Assembly (NCBI RefSeq): GCF_048268305.1
Contig: NZ_JBLWVT010000007.1
Span: 248,001 to 312,000 of the forward strand
Direction: 5' to 3'
From: Pseudodonghicola sp048268305
GTDB lineage: Bacteria; Pseudomonadota; Alphaproteobacteria; Rhodobacterales; Rhodobacteraceae
DNA length: 64,000 nucleotides
Positions 31,669 to 40,062 of the stretch are shown here, piece after piece; within the stretch, counting starts at the first letter, position 1; each line of letters opens with the position of its first letter. A model generated the notes under the pieces. That model had not been told where the DNA came from and did not search any database. It saw nothing but the letters and a program-made list of their open reading frames with translations. Position numbers and translations under genes: made by a program.

Positions 31669-32211
31669 ATGAAGCCTGGGGTTCTGTGTCACATTGGGGG
31701 AACACTTTTCATCCTGCTTGGCGCTTGCGCTGCACCGGGAACGATGTCGCAGAACTACGCGGCGCAAACCAGCTCCACCTTATGGAATATGCACTTCCAG
31801 ACCAGTGACCCGCTCCAGATCGCCTATATCGAGGCAGAACTCGGGAGTCGGGGGCAAACATCCTTCGGAGTGGATTATCTGGGGCGGACGACTGCCTCGG
31901 CTTACGGGAAGCGCCTGTATCGGCGTGAAGCAGCCTCATCGACGGATGTGAACTGTAAGGACTTTCCGTCAGCGGCCGAGGCCCAGAAATACTTCCTTGC
32001 CCGCGGCGGGCCGGTGTCTGATCCCGAAGGCTTGGATCGCGACGGCGACGGTCTGGCCTGTGAGTGGGGAAGACAGTTGCGGAAATCCGCGTCGCGCTAT
32101 TCGGTGCGCATTCAGCCGCGGAGACAGTCCTCCAGCTATTGTCATATCGGACCGAGAGGAGGGCGGTACACGATTACCGCCAGCGGGGCGAAGAACTATG
32201 GCGGGTGTTGA
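31669..32211 (+). CDS. lipoprotein with excalibur calcium-binding domain
   Basis: 180 residues. The N-terminus is a lipoprotein signal (L-F-I-L-L-G-A-C, Cys at about 20). The middle has a weakly nuclease-like block, D-Y-L-G-R-T-T-A-S-A-Y-G. The excalibur motif follows at about 96-138: D-V-N-C-K-D-F-P-S-A-A-E-A-Q-K-Y-F and D-R-D-G-D-G-L-A-C-E-W, an EF-hand-like D-x-D-x-D-G loop. The last 23 residues (C-H-I-G-P-R-G-G-R-Y-T-I-T to N-Y-G-G-C) form a separate small motif I have seen in other secreted proteins. Function unknown; probably envelope-bound and calcium-dependent. Confidence 0.8.
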   Translation: MKPGVLCHIGGTLFILLGACAAPGTMSQNYAAQTSSTLWNMHFQTSDPLQIAYIEAELGSRGQTSFGVDYLGRTTASAYGKRLYRREAASSTDVNCKDFPSAAEAQKYFLARGGPVSDPEGLDRDGDGLACEWGRQLRKSASRYSVRIQPRRQSSSYCHIGPRGGRYTITASGAKNYGGC

Positions 32212-32359
32212 CGCCTCGGCTGAGGAGGCCGACGTCGCGGGCAATACATAGGAAGTGTGAGAATAGCATTATGTAGCGCGATCGAGTCGCTGATCATGAA
32301 AGCTGGCGTCTGGAGCAGCGGGGCTTTTTTGTGTTGTGGGTGAACGCAGCCTCGGCGGC

Positions 32360-33253
32360 CTAAGGCAGTGCCGCGCCCGCCAGATGCCGCAGCTTGTCGG
32401 GGTTGCGGACGATCCAGACCGCAACGATCCGGCCGGCGCGGATATCCAGCGCGGTGGTTTGCAGCACATTGCCCGCCTCGCGCGTCACGAAGCCGGGCAC
32501 GCCGTTGATCCTGCGGATCGGCGGCAGCGGCGGCGGCGGCAGCGCCCGCTTGCGCCCGAGCCCGGCGAACAGCCCCGCCGCACGCCGGCGCCCGTGCAGC
32601 ACGTTGATCGCCGCCGGCACCTTGCCGCCGCCATCGGTGCGCACTTCGATCTCCTCGGCGAAGAGGTCAAGCAGCGCCTGCATGTCGCCGGTCCGGCTGG
32701 CATGCCAGAAGGCGGCGACGATGGGGGCGGCCTGATCCGTCGATGCGATGCGGGCAGGGGCCTCGGCCCCGGCCAGACGTTTACGCGCGCGCGACACCAG
32801 TTGACGGCAGGCCGCGGGCGTCTTGTCGATCACCCGCGCGATCTCCTCGAAGGAATAGTCGAAGGCATCGCGCAGCAGGAAGGCCGCCCGCATCTCGGGC
32901 GTCAGGGTGTCGAGCGTCAGGATCAGCGCGATGCTGACATCCTCGGTCACCATCCAGTCCTGTTCGGCGTCCGGCGCGGCGTCGCGGACCAGCGGGTCGG
33001 GCAGCCAGGCGCCGACATAGGTTTCGCGCCTTTGACGCGCGGATTTCAGATGGTCGAGGCAAAGCCGGGTGACCACCGCGCCCAGCCAGCGCGGCGGCGT
33101 CTCGATCGCCTCAAGCGGCTGCGCAGCTAAGCGCAGCCAGGCCTGTTGCAGGATATCCTCGGTGTCGGCGACCGATCCCGTCATGCGATAGGCGAGCCCC
33201 GCCAGACGGCGGCGCTCGCGCAAGAACAGGGGCAGGCGCGGATCAGGCGGCAT
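32360..33253 (-). CDS. ECF41-group RNA polymerase sigma factor
   Basis: 297 residues from the ATG at 33253. Sigma region 2 (F-L-R-E-R-R-R-L-A-G-L-A-Y-R-M-T-G-S-V-A-D-T-E-D, about 12-35) and region 4 (L-T-P-E-M-R-A-A-F-L-L-R-D-A-F-D-Y-S-F-E-E-I-A, about 130-150) are followed by an SnoaL-like C-terminal domain. The linker W-L-P-D-P-L and the C-terminal D-G-G-G-K are ECF41 hallmarks; in this group the C-terminal domain itself controls activity, and no separate anti-sigma factor is needed. The start overlaps the end of the CMD gene by 11 bases, so the pair is one operon under the ECF41-type promoter at 33735-33761. Confidence 0.93.
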   Translation of the reverse strand: MPPDPRLPLFLRERRRLAGLAYRMTGSVADTEDILQQAWLRLAAQPLEAIETPPRWLGAVVTRLCLDHLKSARQRRETYVGAWLPDPLVRDAAPDAEQDWMVTEDVSIALILTLDTLTPEMRAAFLLRDAFDYSFEEIARVIDKTPAACRQLVSRARKRLAGAEAPARIASTDQAAPIVAAFWHASRTGDMQALLDLFAEEIEVRTDGGGKVPAAINVLHGRRRAAGLFAGLGRKRALPPPPLPPIRRINGVPGFVTREAGNVLQTTALDIRAGRIVAVWIVRNPDKLRHLAGAALP

Positions 33254-33698
33254 CTTTGCGCATCGGATGCACCGACCGGAAGCCCACCGCAAAGCGGTTC
33301 CAGGCGTTGATCACATTGATCACCAGCGTCAGGTCGACACATTCGCGCGGGCTGAAGGCGGCGGTCAGCGCCGCATAATCCGCCTCCGGCGCGCCGGAGG
33401 CCTCGAGCCGGGTCAGCGCATCGGCCCAGCCAAGCGCGGCGCGTTCGCGGGCATCGAAGGCCGGGCTTTCGCGCCAGGCCGCCAGCACGTCGAGCTGTTG
33501 TTGCGACACCCCGGCCGCGCGGGCGTCGGGCGCGTGCATGTTCAGGCAATAGGCGCAGCCGTTGATCTGCGACACCCGCATCTTGACCAACTCGCGCAAG
33601 CGAAGCGGGATCGACAGCGCATGGGTCGCCTTCTCGAGCGCCAGCATGGCGGCGAGCGCTTCGGGCGAGGCCTGATAATAGCTCAGTCGTTCTGTCAT
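33243..33698 (-). CDS. carboxymuconolactone decarboxylase/AhpD-like protein
   Basis: 151 residues. M-R-V-S-Q-I-N-G-C-A-Y-C-L-N-M-H carries the C-x-x-C plus histidine active site of AhpD-like alkylhydroperoxidases, and N-V-I-N-A-W-N-R-F-A-V-G is the conserved C-terminal helix. ECF41 sigma factors are typically encoded next to such a gene and switch it on, so this is the sigma factor's likely target. A redox or hydroperoxide role is inferred from the CxxC. Confidence 0.92.
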   Translation of the reverse strand: MTERLSYYQASPEALAAMLALEKATHALSIPLRLRELVKMRVSQINGCAYCLNMHAPDARAAGVSQQQLDVLAAWRESPAFDARERAALGWADALTRLEASGAPEADYAALTAAFSPRECVDLTLVINVINAWNRFAVGFRSVHPMRKDAA

Positions 33699-33734
33699 CT
33701 TGAGGACTCCATCATCATGTCTAACAGAAATGAT

Positions 33735-33761
33735 GACGATCCGGGCGGGCGATTTGTGACA
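33735..33761 (-). promoter_or_regulatory. ECF41-type promoter
   Basis: On the minus strand: -35 TGTCACA (33761-33755), a 16-base spacer, and -10 CGTC (33738-33735), ending 36 bases before the CMD start codon. This equals the ECF41 consensus TGTCACA-N15/16-CGTC known from Rhodobacter and Bacillus. Confidence 0.9.
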
Positions 33762-33855
33762 GGGACAGGCGGGAAACTCTGGCGCAGACACGCTTTGACT
33801 TGGGTTCTGCCGCAATGCAACATCTCAGCATAACAACCCGACGGAGAGGAATCCG

Positions 33856-35436
33856 ATGTCGTTTCGCCTTTTGACCTCTGCCGCGCTGCTGGCGCTCAGC
33901 GCCGGGGCGGCGTCTGCCGATTACAAGCTGACCATTCTTCATACCAACGATTTCCATTCCCGTTTCGAGCCGATCAGCAAATACGACAGCAGCTGTTCGG
34001 CCGAGGATAACGAGGCCGGCAAATGCTTCGGCGGCTCCGCCCGGCTGTCCACCGCGATCTCGGCGGCCAAGGCGGCGGGCAATACCTATGTGCTGCTCGA
34101 TGCCGGCGACCAGTTTCAGGGCTCGCTGTTCTATACCTACTATCACGGCAAGCTCGCGGCCGAGCTGATGAACCGCTTCGGCTATGACGCCATGGCGGTG
34201 GGCAACCACGAATTCGACAATGGCCCCGAGGTGCTGGCCAGCTTTCTTGAGCTGGTGAAGTTTCCGGTGCTGATGGCGAACGCCGATCTCAGCGGGGAAC
34301 CGGCGCTGAAGGGCGGGCCGGTGCAGAAATCGGTGGTGATCGAACGCGGCGGCGAAAAGCTGGGGATCATCGGGCTGACGCCGCAGGACAATCCGGAACT
34401 TTCCAGCCCCGGGCCGAACATCATCTTCACCGATCCGGTCGATGCCGTGCAGGCCGAGGTCGACCGGCTGACCGCCGAGGGGGTGAACAAGATCATCGTG
34501 CTGAGCCATTCGGGCTATGACGTCGACAAGCGCATCGCGGCCGAGACCAAGGGCGTCGATGTGATCGTCGGCGGCCATTCGCATACGCTGCTCAGCAATA
34601 CCTCGGACAAGGCCTCCGGTCCCTATCCCACCATGGTGAACGGCGTGGCGATCGTGCAGGCCTATGCCTATGGCAAGTTCCTGGGTGAATTGAACGTCAC
34701 CTTCGATGACGCCGGCAATCTGACCGCCGCCGAGGGCGAGCCGCTGGTGATGGACGCCAGCGTCGCCGAGGATCCGGCCATCAGCGCCCGGGTCAAGGAG
34801 GCGGCGGCCCCGCTTGAGGAAGTCCGCAACAAGGTGATCGCCAGCGCCGCCGCGCCGATCGACGGGTCGCGCGACAGTTGCCGGATCGGCGAATGCGCCA
34901 TGGGCAATCTGGTCGCCGACGCCATGCTGGACCGGGTCGCCGATCAGGGCGTGACCATCGCCATCACCAACGGCGGCGGGTTGCGCGCCAGCATCGACGC
35001 CGGCGACGTCACCATGGGCGAGGTGCTGACGGTGTTGCCGTTCCAGAACACGCTGTCGACCTTCGAGGTCACCGGCCAGACCATCATCGACGCGCTGGAA
35101 AGCGGGGTGTCGCAGGCCGAGGAGGGCGGCGGCCGCTTCCCGCAAGTCTCTGGTCTTGCCTTTACCTGGGATCCGTCGAAACCGCCGATGGGCGGTCGCA
35201 TCACCGAGGTGCTGGTCGCCAGCGAGGACGGTTATGTGCCGATCGACCCCGAGGCCTCCTATCTGACGGTCACCAACAACTATGTCCGCAACGGCGGTGA
35301 CGGCTACAAGATGTTCTCGGGAGACGACAAGAAGGCCTATGACTTCGGCCCCGATCTGGCCGATGTGACCGCCGAATACCTGGCGGCGAACTCGCCTTAT
35401 CAGCCCTATACCGACGAGCGGATCATCAAGAAGTAG
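33856..35436 (+). CDS. ushA: periplasmic 5'-nucleotidase / UDP-sugar hydrolase
   Basis: 526 residues with a signal peptide (L-L-T-S-A-A-L-L-A-L-S-A-G-A-A-S-A-D). The N-terminal metallophosphoesterase has the dinuclear metal motifs T-N-D-F-H-S-R-F, L-D-A-G-D-Q-F-Q-G, V-G-N-H-E-F-D-N-G, I-V-L-S-H-S-G and G-G-H-S-H-T. The C-terminal substrate domain begins near 315 (N-G-G-G-L-R-A-S-I-D-A-G-D-V-T-M). It probably degrades extracellular nucleotides for phosphate and nucleoside supply. Whether it acts best on nucleotides or on UDP-sugars cannot be told. ushA is used in the family sense. Confidence 0.9.
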   Translation: MSFRLLTSAALLALSAGAASADYKLTILHTNDFHSRFEPISKYDSSCSAEDNEAGKCFGGSARLSTAISAAKAAGNTYVLLDAGDQFQGSLFYTYYHGKLAAELMNRFGYDAMAVGNHEFDNGPEVLASFLELVKFPVLMANADLSGEPALKGGPVQKSVVIERGGEKLGIIGLTPQDNPELSSPGPNIIFTDPVDAVQAEVDRLTAEGVNKIIVLSHSGYDVDKRIAAETKGVDVIVGGHSHTLLSNTSDKASGPYPTMVNGVAIVQAYAYGKFLGELNVTFDDAGNLTAAEGEPLVMDASVAEDPAISARVKEAAAPLEEVRNKVIASAAAPIDGSRDSCRIGECAMGNLVADAMLDRVADQGVTIAITNGGGLRASIDAGDVTMGEVLTVLPFQNTLSTFEVTGQTIIDALESGVSQAEEGGGRFPQVSGLAFTWDPSKPPMGGRITEVLVASEDGYVPIDPEASYLTVTNNYVRNGGDGYKMFSGDDKKAYDFGPDLADVTAEYLAANSPYQPYTDERIIKK

Positions 35437-35453
35437 AGGCCTCTCGCCCCTCT

Positions 35454-35472
35454 CCCCTCCTGGGGGGAGGGG
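35454..35472. terminator. hairpin between convergent genes, weak terminator
   Basis: CCCCTCC-tgggg-GGAGGGG lies 17 bases after the nucleotidase stop and 13 bases before the LysR stop. No U-run follows, so termination would depend on other factors. Confidence 0.45.
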
Positions 35473-35485
35473 TTGGCCCTTCGCC

Positions 35486-36406
35486 TCAATCGGTCCCCGG
35501 CGCTGGGGGGAGTTCGCCTTGCAGATAGGGCAGGGCACCGATGTGACGGGCCATGAAATCGCGCAAGGCGCGTGCCCGGGCGCTCAGCAGCCGGCCCGAG
35601 GGCCAGATGGCGAAGATCTCGCGATCCGGCCCGCGCCATTCCGGCAATACCCGACAAAGCTGGCCGTTGCCGATCTCCTCGCTGACTTCCGACACTGGCA
35701 ACAGCGCAATCCCCAGACCATCGCAGACCCATTCCCTTTGCAGTGCGATATCGTCAACCGCCGCGGCGATGGACAGTTGCACCACCTGGGTCTCGCCCGT
35801 CTCGACGTGGCTGAGCCGCCATTCCGGCAAGGGTACAAACCCGACGATCCGATGCGCCTGCAGATCGCGGGGGCTCTCCGGGCTGCCATGCGCGGCGAGA
35901 TAGCCGGGGGCGCAGACCAGAACGCTGCGCGCCAGGCCCAGGCGTTTCTGGAAAAAGCCGGAATCGGGTTGCGGCCCGATCCTCAGCGCCAGGTCGGCGC
36001 CGGTCGCGACCAGATCGGTCATCAGGTTCGACAGCCGCAGATCAAGGGCGATCTCGGGATGAGCCTGTTGAAACTCCCGCCACATCGGGCGCAGCAATCT
36101 GACCGACAGATTGGTCGGCGCCGTCACCGTCAGCCGCCCGCTCAGGCTGTGCAGATCATGGCTCAACCCCCGCAAGGAGGCCTCGATCCGCCCCACCTGG
36201 TCGGCGAGTTCGCGGTAATAGACCTCGCCCTGCGGCGTCAGGGCAAAGCGGCGTGCCGAGCGATGAATCAGGTGCAGGCCGAGCGTCTCCTCCAGCCGGC
36301 GCAACCGGCGGCTGACCGTGGCGGGCGGCAGGTTCAGCCGCTGCGCCGCCGCCGCCAGCCCGTTGGCCTGCACGATATGAACGAAGAGGGAAAGATCATC
36401 CAGCAT
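35486..36406 (-). CDS. LysR-family regulator
   Basis: 306 residues from the ATG at 36404-36406 (a frame opens earlier, at 36445, but includes non-family residues). The HTH is L-F-V-H-I-V-Q-A-N-G-L-A-A-A-A-Q-R-L-N-L-P-P-A-T-V-S-R-R-L-R-R-L-E. The effector domain follows at about 90-290, of the LTTR clade that includes AaeR/DmlR-type regulators (L-T-V-T-A-P-T-N-L). It is divergent from the monooxygenase gene, with an inverted repeat ATATGGA..TCCATAT in between, and so probably regulates it. Confidence 0.92.
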   Translation of the reverse strand: MLDDLSLFVHIVQANGLAAAAQRLNLPPATVSRRLRRLEETLGLHLIHRSARRFALTPQGEVYYRELADQVGRIEASLRGLSHDLHSLSGRLTVTAPTNLSVRLLRPMWREFQQAHPEIALDLRLSNLMTDLVATGADLALRIGPQPDSGFFQKRLGLARSVLVCAPGYLAAHGSPESPRDLQAHRIVGFVPLPEWRLSHVETGETQVVQLSIAAAVDDIALQREWVCDGLGIALLPVSEVSEEIGNGQLCRVLPEWRGPDREIFAIWPSGRLLSARARALRDFMARHIGALPYLQGELPPAPGTD

Positions 36407-36414
36407 GATTCCAG

Positions 36415-36447
36415 ATATGGAATCTATAACCCCGAACATGTCCATAT
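36415..36447. promoter_or_regulatory. inverted repeat, probable LysR operator
   Basis: ATATGGA (36415-36421) and TCCATAT (36441-36447) are exact inverted copies 19 bases apart, in the gap between the LysR gene and the ABM monooxygenase gene. Confidence 0.55.
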
Positions 36448-36522
36448 ATTTCCGAATTCGTCAGCATTACCTCCGCGGTCATCATCACGAGCCTCAGACA
36501 CAACCCTCAGAAAGGATACCCC

Positions 36523-36819
36523 ATGTCGGGATATTACATCAGCGCCGCCGTTGATCTGACCGAAGGCGCCGACCCCGAGGCCGCCCGCGCGATGCTGGCC
36601 GATCTGGTCCGCGCCACCCGGGAGGAGCCGGGCTGCATCAGCTTCGACATTCGGCAGAACCTCGAGGATCCGCGCCGCTTCACCTTCTGGGAAGGCTGGA
36701 CCGGTCCCGAGGCGTTGGAGCAACATTTCAACTATGCCCATACCCAGGCGGTGCTGGCCACGGGCATGATCCGGGTCGTCTATATCGAGCGGTTGGGCGA
36801 TCTGGTGGTTGCGGCCTGA
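36523..36819 (+). CDS. antibiotic biosynthesis monooxygenase (ABM/YgiN-like)
   Basis: 98 residues with a dimeric ferredoxin-like fold. A-A-R-A-M-L-A-D-L-V-R-A-T-R-E-E-P-G-C-I-S-F-D-I and F-T-F-W-E-G-W-T-G-P-E-A-L-E-Q-H match the ABM signature (E-P-G-C..., W-x-x-x-x-A-x-x-x-H). Members act without cofactor on quinols or bind heme. Divergent from the LysR gene; its stop is adjacent to the sulfotransferase stop. Confidence 0.88.
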   Translation: MSGYYISAAVDLTEGADPEAARAMLADLVRATREEPGCISFDIRQNLEDPRRFTFWEGWTGPEALEQHFNYAHTQAVLATGMIRVVYIERLGDLVVAA

Positions 36820-38562
36820 TCACCCGGCCAACGCGGGCCAAAGCCTCGGATCAAGCGCCTCAGTGAAGGGGCGCAGGGCCTCGGCCTGCACCCGCCACTT
36901 GCCCACCGATTGGCGATGCACCGGTTGACGAAGCTGCGTCGCGCTCATCGTCAGCACGGCGGCCTGGGTTTCATTCGGCCGCGCCATCGCGGCCACCCAG
37001 TCGAGGCCGCAGAATTCGGCCAACCGCCGGCTCGCGGCCTCGACATCGCCGGTCATCTCCTCATAGCTCAGGTCAAGGATGCGACCGGGGAATTCGGCAT
37101 GCCAGAAGGCCATCAGCCGGGCGTAAAGGTTGAACCGATGCGCCATCGCCTTGAGATCATAGGTATAGCTGAGCGCGCTGCCGGCGAAACGGCCGCGCCA
37201 CATCGACAGCGCCACATCGCGCGGATCGCGGGTCAGATGGATGATGCGCGCCTCGGGGTGGGCCGCAAGCAGGAAGCCCAGCAGGCGATAGTTCTCCGGC
37301 ATCTTGTCGACGAAGGCGCGGCAGCCTTCGGGCAGCGGCGGATGCAGCCGCTTTTCGGTCTGGCGCAGCTGCTCCAGGGCCTCTGGCCCGATCGGTTCGC
37401 CCGCCTCGATCAGCGGCATCAAGGCGCGGCCGGCGGCGATCTGCTCGCCCAGCCCCATGACGGCGGGATGCGCCGCCAGGATCGCCTCGGCCAGCGTGGT
37501 GCCCGACCGCGGCAGGCCCAGCACATAGATCGGTGTGACCGACTCGGCCACCGCCGGGTCCGGCGGCAGGGGGAAATAGCCGATGATCCGGTCCGTCAGC
37601 GCGCTGTCGGCGGCGGCGTCATAGGGCAGGGCCCGCGCCATCTCGCGGTTGGCCTCGGCCAGATGCCGGGCCTCGCCGTCGCTGTCGCCGGCCTGCTGGG
37701 CGATGCGCGCCAGGGCGAAGTTCAACCCGGCGCGGTCGGGTGAATGTGCCGGTGCGCGCTTCAGCGCCGCCCGCGCGATGGTCAGCAGCGCGCCGTTCTC
37801 CTCCCGGTCCTGCAGGGTGGCAAGTTGCTCGATCGCCTCGGCATTCTGCGGCTCCAGCCCGAGCACGGCGTGATATTCCGCCCGCGCCTCGGCGCTCTGC
37901 CCGGCTTCGACCCAGGTCTCGGCCAGCCGCAGATGCGCCCCGATGTGATCCGGCGCCAGCATCACCGCCCGTTGGGCCGTGCTCAGCGCCTCGTCATGCC
38001 GGGTCAGCCGGGCAAGCGGCAGGCTGATGTTCACCAGGGTTTCGACGTTGTTGGGATCAAGCGTCAGCGCCGCCTCGAAATCGGCCAGCGCCGCATCGGT
38101 CAGCCCCAGCCGGTTCCGCAACAGCCCGCGCAGGTTATAGTTGCGCGCCAGCCGCGGTGCCAGGGCGATGGCCCGGCCGACCGCCGCCTCGGCCTCCTCG
38201 GTGCGGCCCAGTTGCGACAGCGCCTGGGCACAGAGGTATTGCGCCCCCTCATCCTCCGGCTGCTGCCGGATCAGCCGCTGCAGCAGCACCAGCGCCTTGT
38301 CGGCCATGTTCAGCAGAACCAGCGTCTGCGCCAGATTGCGCTGGGCGTCGATAAAACCGGGGTCGATCTGGATCGCCTTCTGGAACAGCGGCACCGCCTC
38401 GCGCGGCTTGCCCTGGGCACAGAGCGCCAGCGCCGCCACATTGGGGAGAAGCGCATTCTTCGGATGACGCGCCATCGCGGCCTTGGCGGTTTTGAACGCC
38501 TGCCGGGATTGCCCATTCATCAACTGGGTCTGGGCGATGACATGGGGCGGTTGTAGGATCAT
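36820..38562 (-). CDS. TPR-repeat sulfotransferase family protein
   Basis: 580 residues from the ATG at 38562. Residues about 10-270 are tandem TPR helices (A-L-A-L-C-A-Q-G-K-P-R-E-A-V-P-L-F-Q-K-A-I-Q-I-D-P-G). Residues about 310-560 are a Sulfotransfer_3 domain with the PAPS-binding motif L-G-L-P-R-S-G-T-T-L-A-E and, further on, a second (3'-phosphate) motif in L-T-R-D-P-R-D-V-A-L-S-M-W-R. The TPR part probably recruits a protein partner. The acceptor substrate is unknown. Confidence 0.9.
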   Translation of the reverse strand: MILQPPHVIAQTQLMNGQSRQAFKTAKAAMARHPKNALLPNVAALALCAQGKPREAVPLFQKAIQIDPGFIDAQRNLAQTLVLLNMADKALVLLQRLIRQQPEDEGAQYLCAQALSQLGRTEEAEAAVGRAIALAPRLARNYNLRGLLRNRLGLTDAALADFEAALTLDPNNVETLVNISLPLARLTRHDEALSTAQRAVMLAPDHIGAHLRLAETWVEAGQSAEARAEYHAVLGLEPQNAEAIEQLATLQDREENGALLTIARAALKRAPAHSPDRAGLNFALARIAQQAGDSDGEARHLAEANREMARALPYDAAADSALTDRIIGYFPLPPDPAVAESVTPIYVLGLPRSGTTLAEAILAAHPAVMGLGEQIAAGRALMPLIEAGEPIGPEALEQLRQTEKRLHPPLPEGCRAFVDKMPENYRLLGFLLAAHPEARIIHLTRDPRDVALSMWRGRFAGSALSYTYDLKAMAHRFNLYARLMAFWHAEFPGRILDLSYEEMTGDVEAASRRLAEFCGLDWVAAMARPNETQAAVLTMSATQLRQPVHRQSVGKWRVQAEALRPFTEALDPRLWPALAG

Positions 38563-38687
38563 GAGGACTTTACACGATGATTTGTTGACGTCCGGCAACA
38601 GGCGGGATCGGGATCAGCCCCGGTATCGGCCGAACCCTACCGGTCGGGCAAGGCGAATTCAAACGGCGCGGCCGAGAAAGACAGCAT

Positions 38688-39362
38688 ATGTGCGGACGCT
38701 ATGCGCTGACCCTGCCGGTCGAGGCGATGGCAAAGGTGTTTCAGGCACAGCCCGCGAACGATCTGCCAGAGGTGCCGAACTATAACATCTGCCCGACCGA
38801 CCAGGTTGCGGTGATCGACAGCGCGGCGGGGCTGCGGCGCCTGCGGCCGATGCGCTGGGGCTTTGTCCCGAGCTGGTATCAGACCCTGACCGGCGGTCCG
38901 CTGCTGTTCAACGCCAGGGCCGAGACATTGGCCGAAAAGCCCGCCTTTCGCGACGCCTGCCGACAGCGCCGCTGCCTGCTGATCGCCTCGGGCTTTTACG
39001 AATGGGAACGCCGCGGCGAAACCCGGCTGCCCTGGTATGTGCTGCGCCGTGACGGGGCACCGATGGTCTTCGCCGGCATCTGGCAGGACTGGGGGCGGGA
39101 CGCGCCGCTGCCGACCTGCGCCATCGTGACCACCGCCGCCAATGCCACGCTCGCCCCGGTGCATGATCGCATGCCACTGATCTTGGAACCCGAGGATTGG
39201 CCGCTCTGGCTGGGGGAAGCGGGCCATGGCGCCGCCCGGTTGATGCACCCGGCGCCCGACGACCTCCTCACCCGCCGCAGGGTCGGCTCCAGGATCAATT
39301 CGAGCCGCGCCGAAGGCCCCGATCTGATCGAGGAACTGATCGAACCCTTCGGGGACGACTGA
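38688..39362 (+). CDS. SRAP (HMCES/YedK) abasic-site protein
   Basis: 224 residues. The catalytic Cys2 in M-C-G-R-Y-A-L is exposed after removal of Met1 and forms a thiazolidine link with abasic sites in single-stranded DNA. Other active-site residues are visible: N in F-N-A-R-A-E-T, E in G-F-Y-E-W, and H in V-H-D-R-M-P-L-I-L. The start is fixed because Cys must be residue 2. A single gene divergent from the sulfotransferase. Confidence 0.95.
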   Translation: MCGRYALTLPVEAMAKVFQAQPANDLPEVPNYNICPTDQVAVIDSAAGLRRLRPMRWGFVPSWYQTLTGGPLLFNARAETLAEKPAFRDACRQRRCLLIASGFYEWERRGETRLPWYVLRRDGAPMVFAGIWQDWGRDAPLPTCAIVTTAANATLAPVHDRMPLILEPEDWPLWLGEAGHGAARLMHPAPDDLLTRRRVGSRINSSRAEGPDLIEELIEPFGDD

Positions 39363-39369
39363 GGCTGCC

Positions 39370-39837
39370 TCACTCCTCTTCCGTCGGCGCCTTCAGTGGC
39401 GCGCGGCTCAGCGCATTGCCCGCCAGCGTCGCCTTGTGCAGCAGCCGCAGCACCTCGGCGCGCTCGGCGGCGTCGAGCCCGGCCAGAATGTCGGGCTGCA
39501 AGGCGTCCACATGCGGCCGTGCGGTCTCCAGCAACGCCTCGCCCGCCTCGGTCAGCGTCAGCTCGCGGGCGCGACGGTCCTGGGCCGCGATCCGCCGCAG
39601 CACCAGCCCGCGCGCATCCAGCCGGTCGATCACCTTGCCAAGCGTGGCGCGATCATAGGCCACCAGCCCCGCCACCGTCGCCTGATCGATGCCGGGATGA
39701 TCGCGGATCGCGCTCAAGGCGGCGAATTGCACCGGCGTCAGCTTCAAACCGGCCGCCGCCATCCGATCCATGAACAGCGCCACCGAGATCTGATTGAGCC
39801 GCCGGATCAGATGCCCCGGCATGGTATGAATGTCCAT
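39370..39837 (-). CDS. MarR-family regulator
   Basis: 155 residues. The winged helix is seen in L-S-A-I-R-D-H-P-G-I-D-Q-A-T-V-A-G-L-V-A-Y-D-R-A-T-L-G-K-V-I-D-R-L-D-A-R-G-L-V and the wing D-R-R-A-R-E-L-T-L-T-E-A-G-E. It is divergent from mnmH, with 225 bases and repeat copy D between the starts. Its target is unknown; nothing links it to selenium. Confidence 0.92.
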   Translation of the reverse strand: MDIHTMPGHLIRRLNQISVALFMDRMAAAGLKLTPVQFAALSAIRDHPGIDQATVAGLVAYDRATLGKVIDRLDARGLVLRRIAAQDRRARELTLTEAGEALLETARPHVDALQPDILAGLDAAERAEVLRLLHKATLAGNALSRAPLKAPTEEE

Positions 39838-39930
39838 TCTCTCTCACTCCGCTGCGCGCCATGGCTATTGGCAAGTACACATATAATAGGGGAAAGGCAT
39901 CCCCCTTCCATGGCACCCGGCCGGGCCCCC

Positions 39931-40001
39931 CTTTTTCTAGCTGCAAATATCCTCGGGGGTGAATTTGCGCGGTCCGCGCAAAGAGGGGGCGGAAAGCCCC
40001 C
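39931..40001 (-). repeat. composite hairpin/tail repeat, copy D
   Basis: On the minus strand: hairpin GGGGGC-tttcc-GCCCCC (40001-39985), second hairpin TTTGCGC-ggacc-GCGCAAA (39982-39964), then CACCCCCGAGGATATTTGCA and GCTAGAAAAAG. Copies B and D share TTCACCCCCGAGGATATTT. This copy lies between two divergent starts, not behind a gene. Confidence 0.8.
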
Positions 40002-40062
40002 TGATCTCCCGGCGCTTGCACCGCGCGCTTCCCCTGCGCTGCGGACCGCGCTAAGCAATCAC

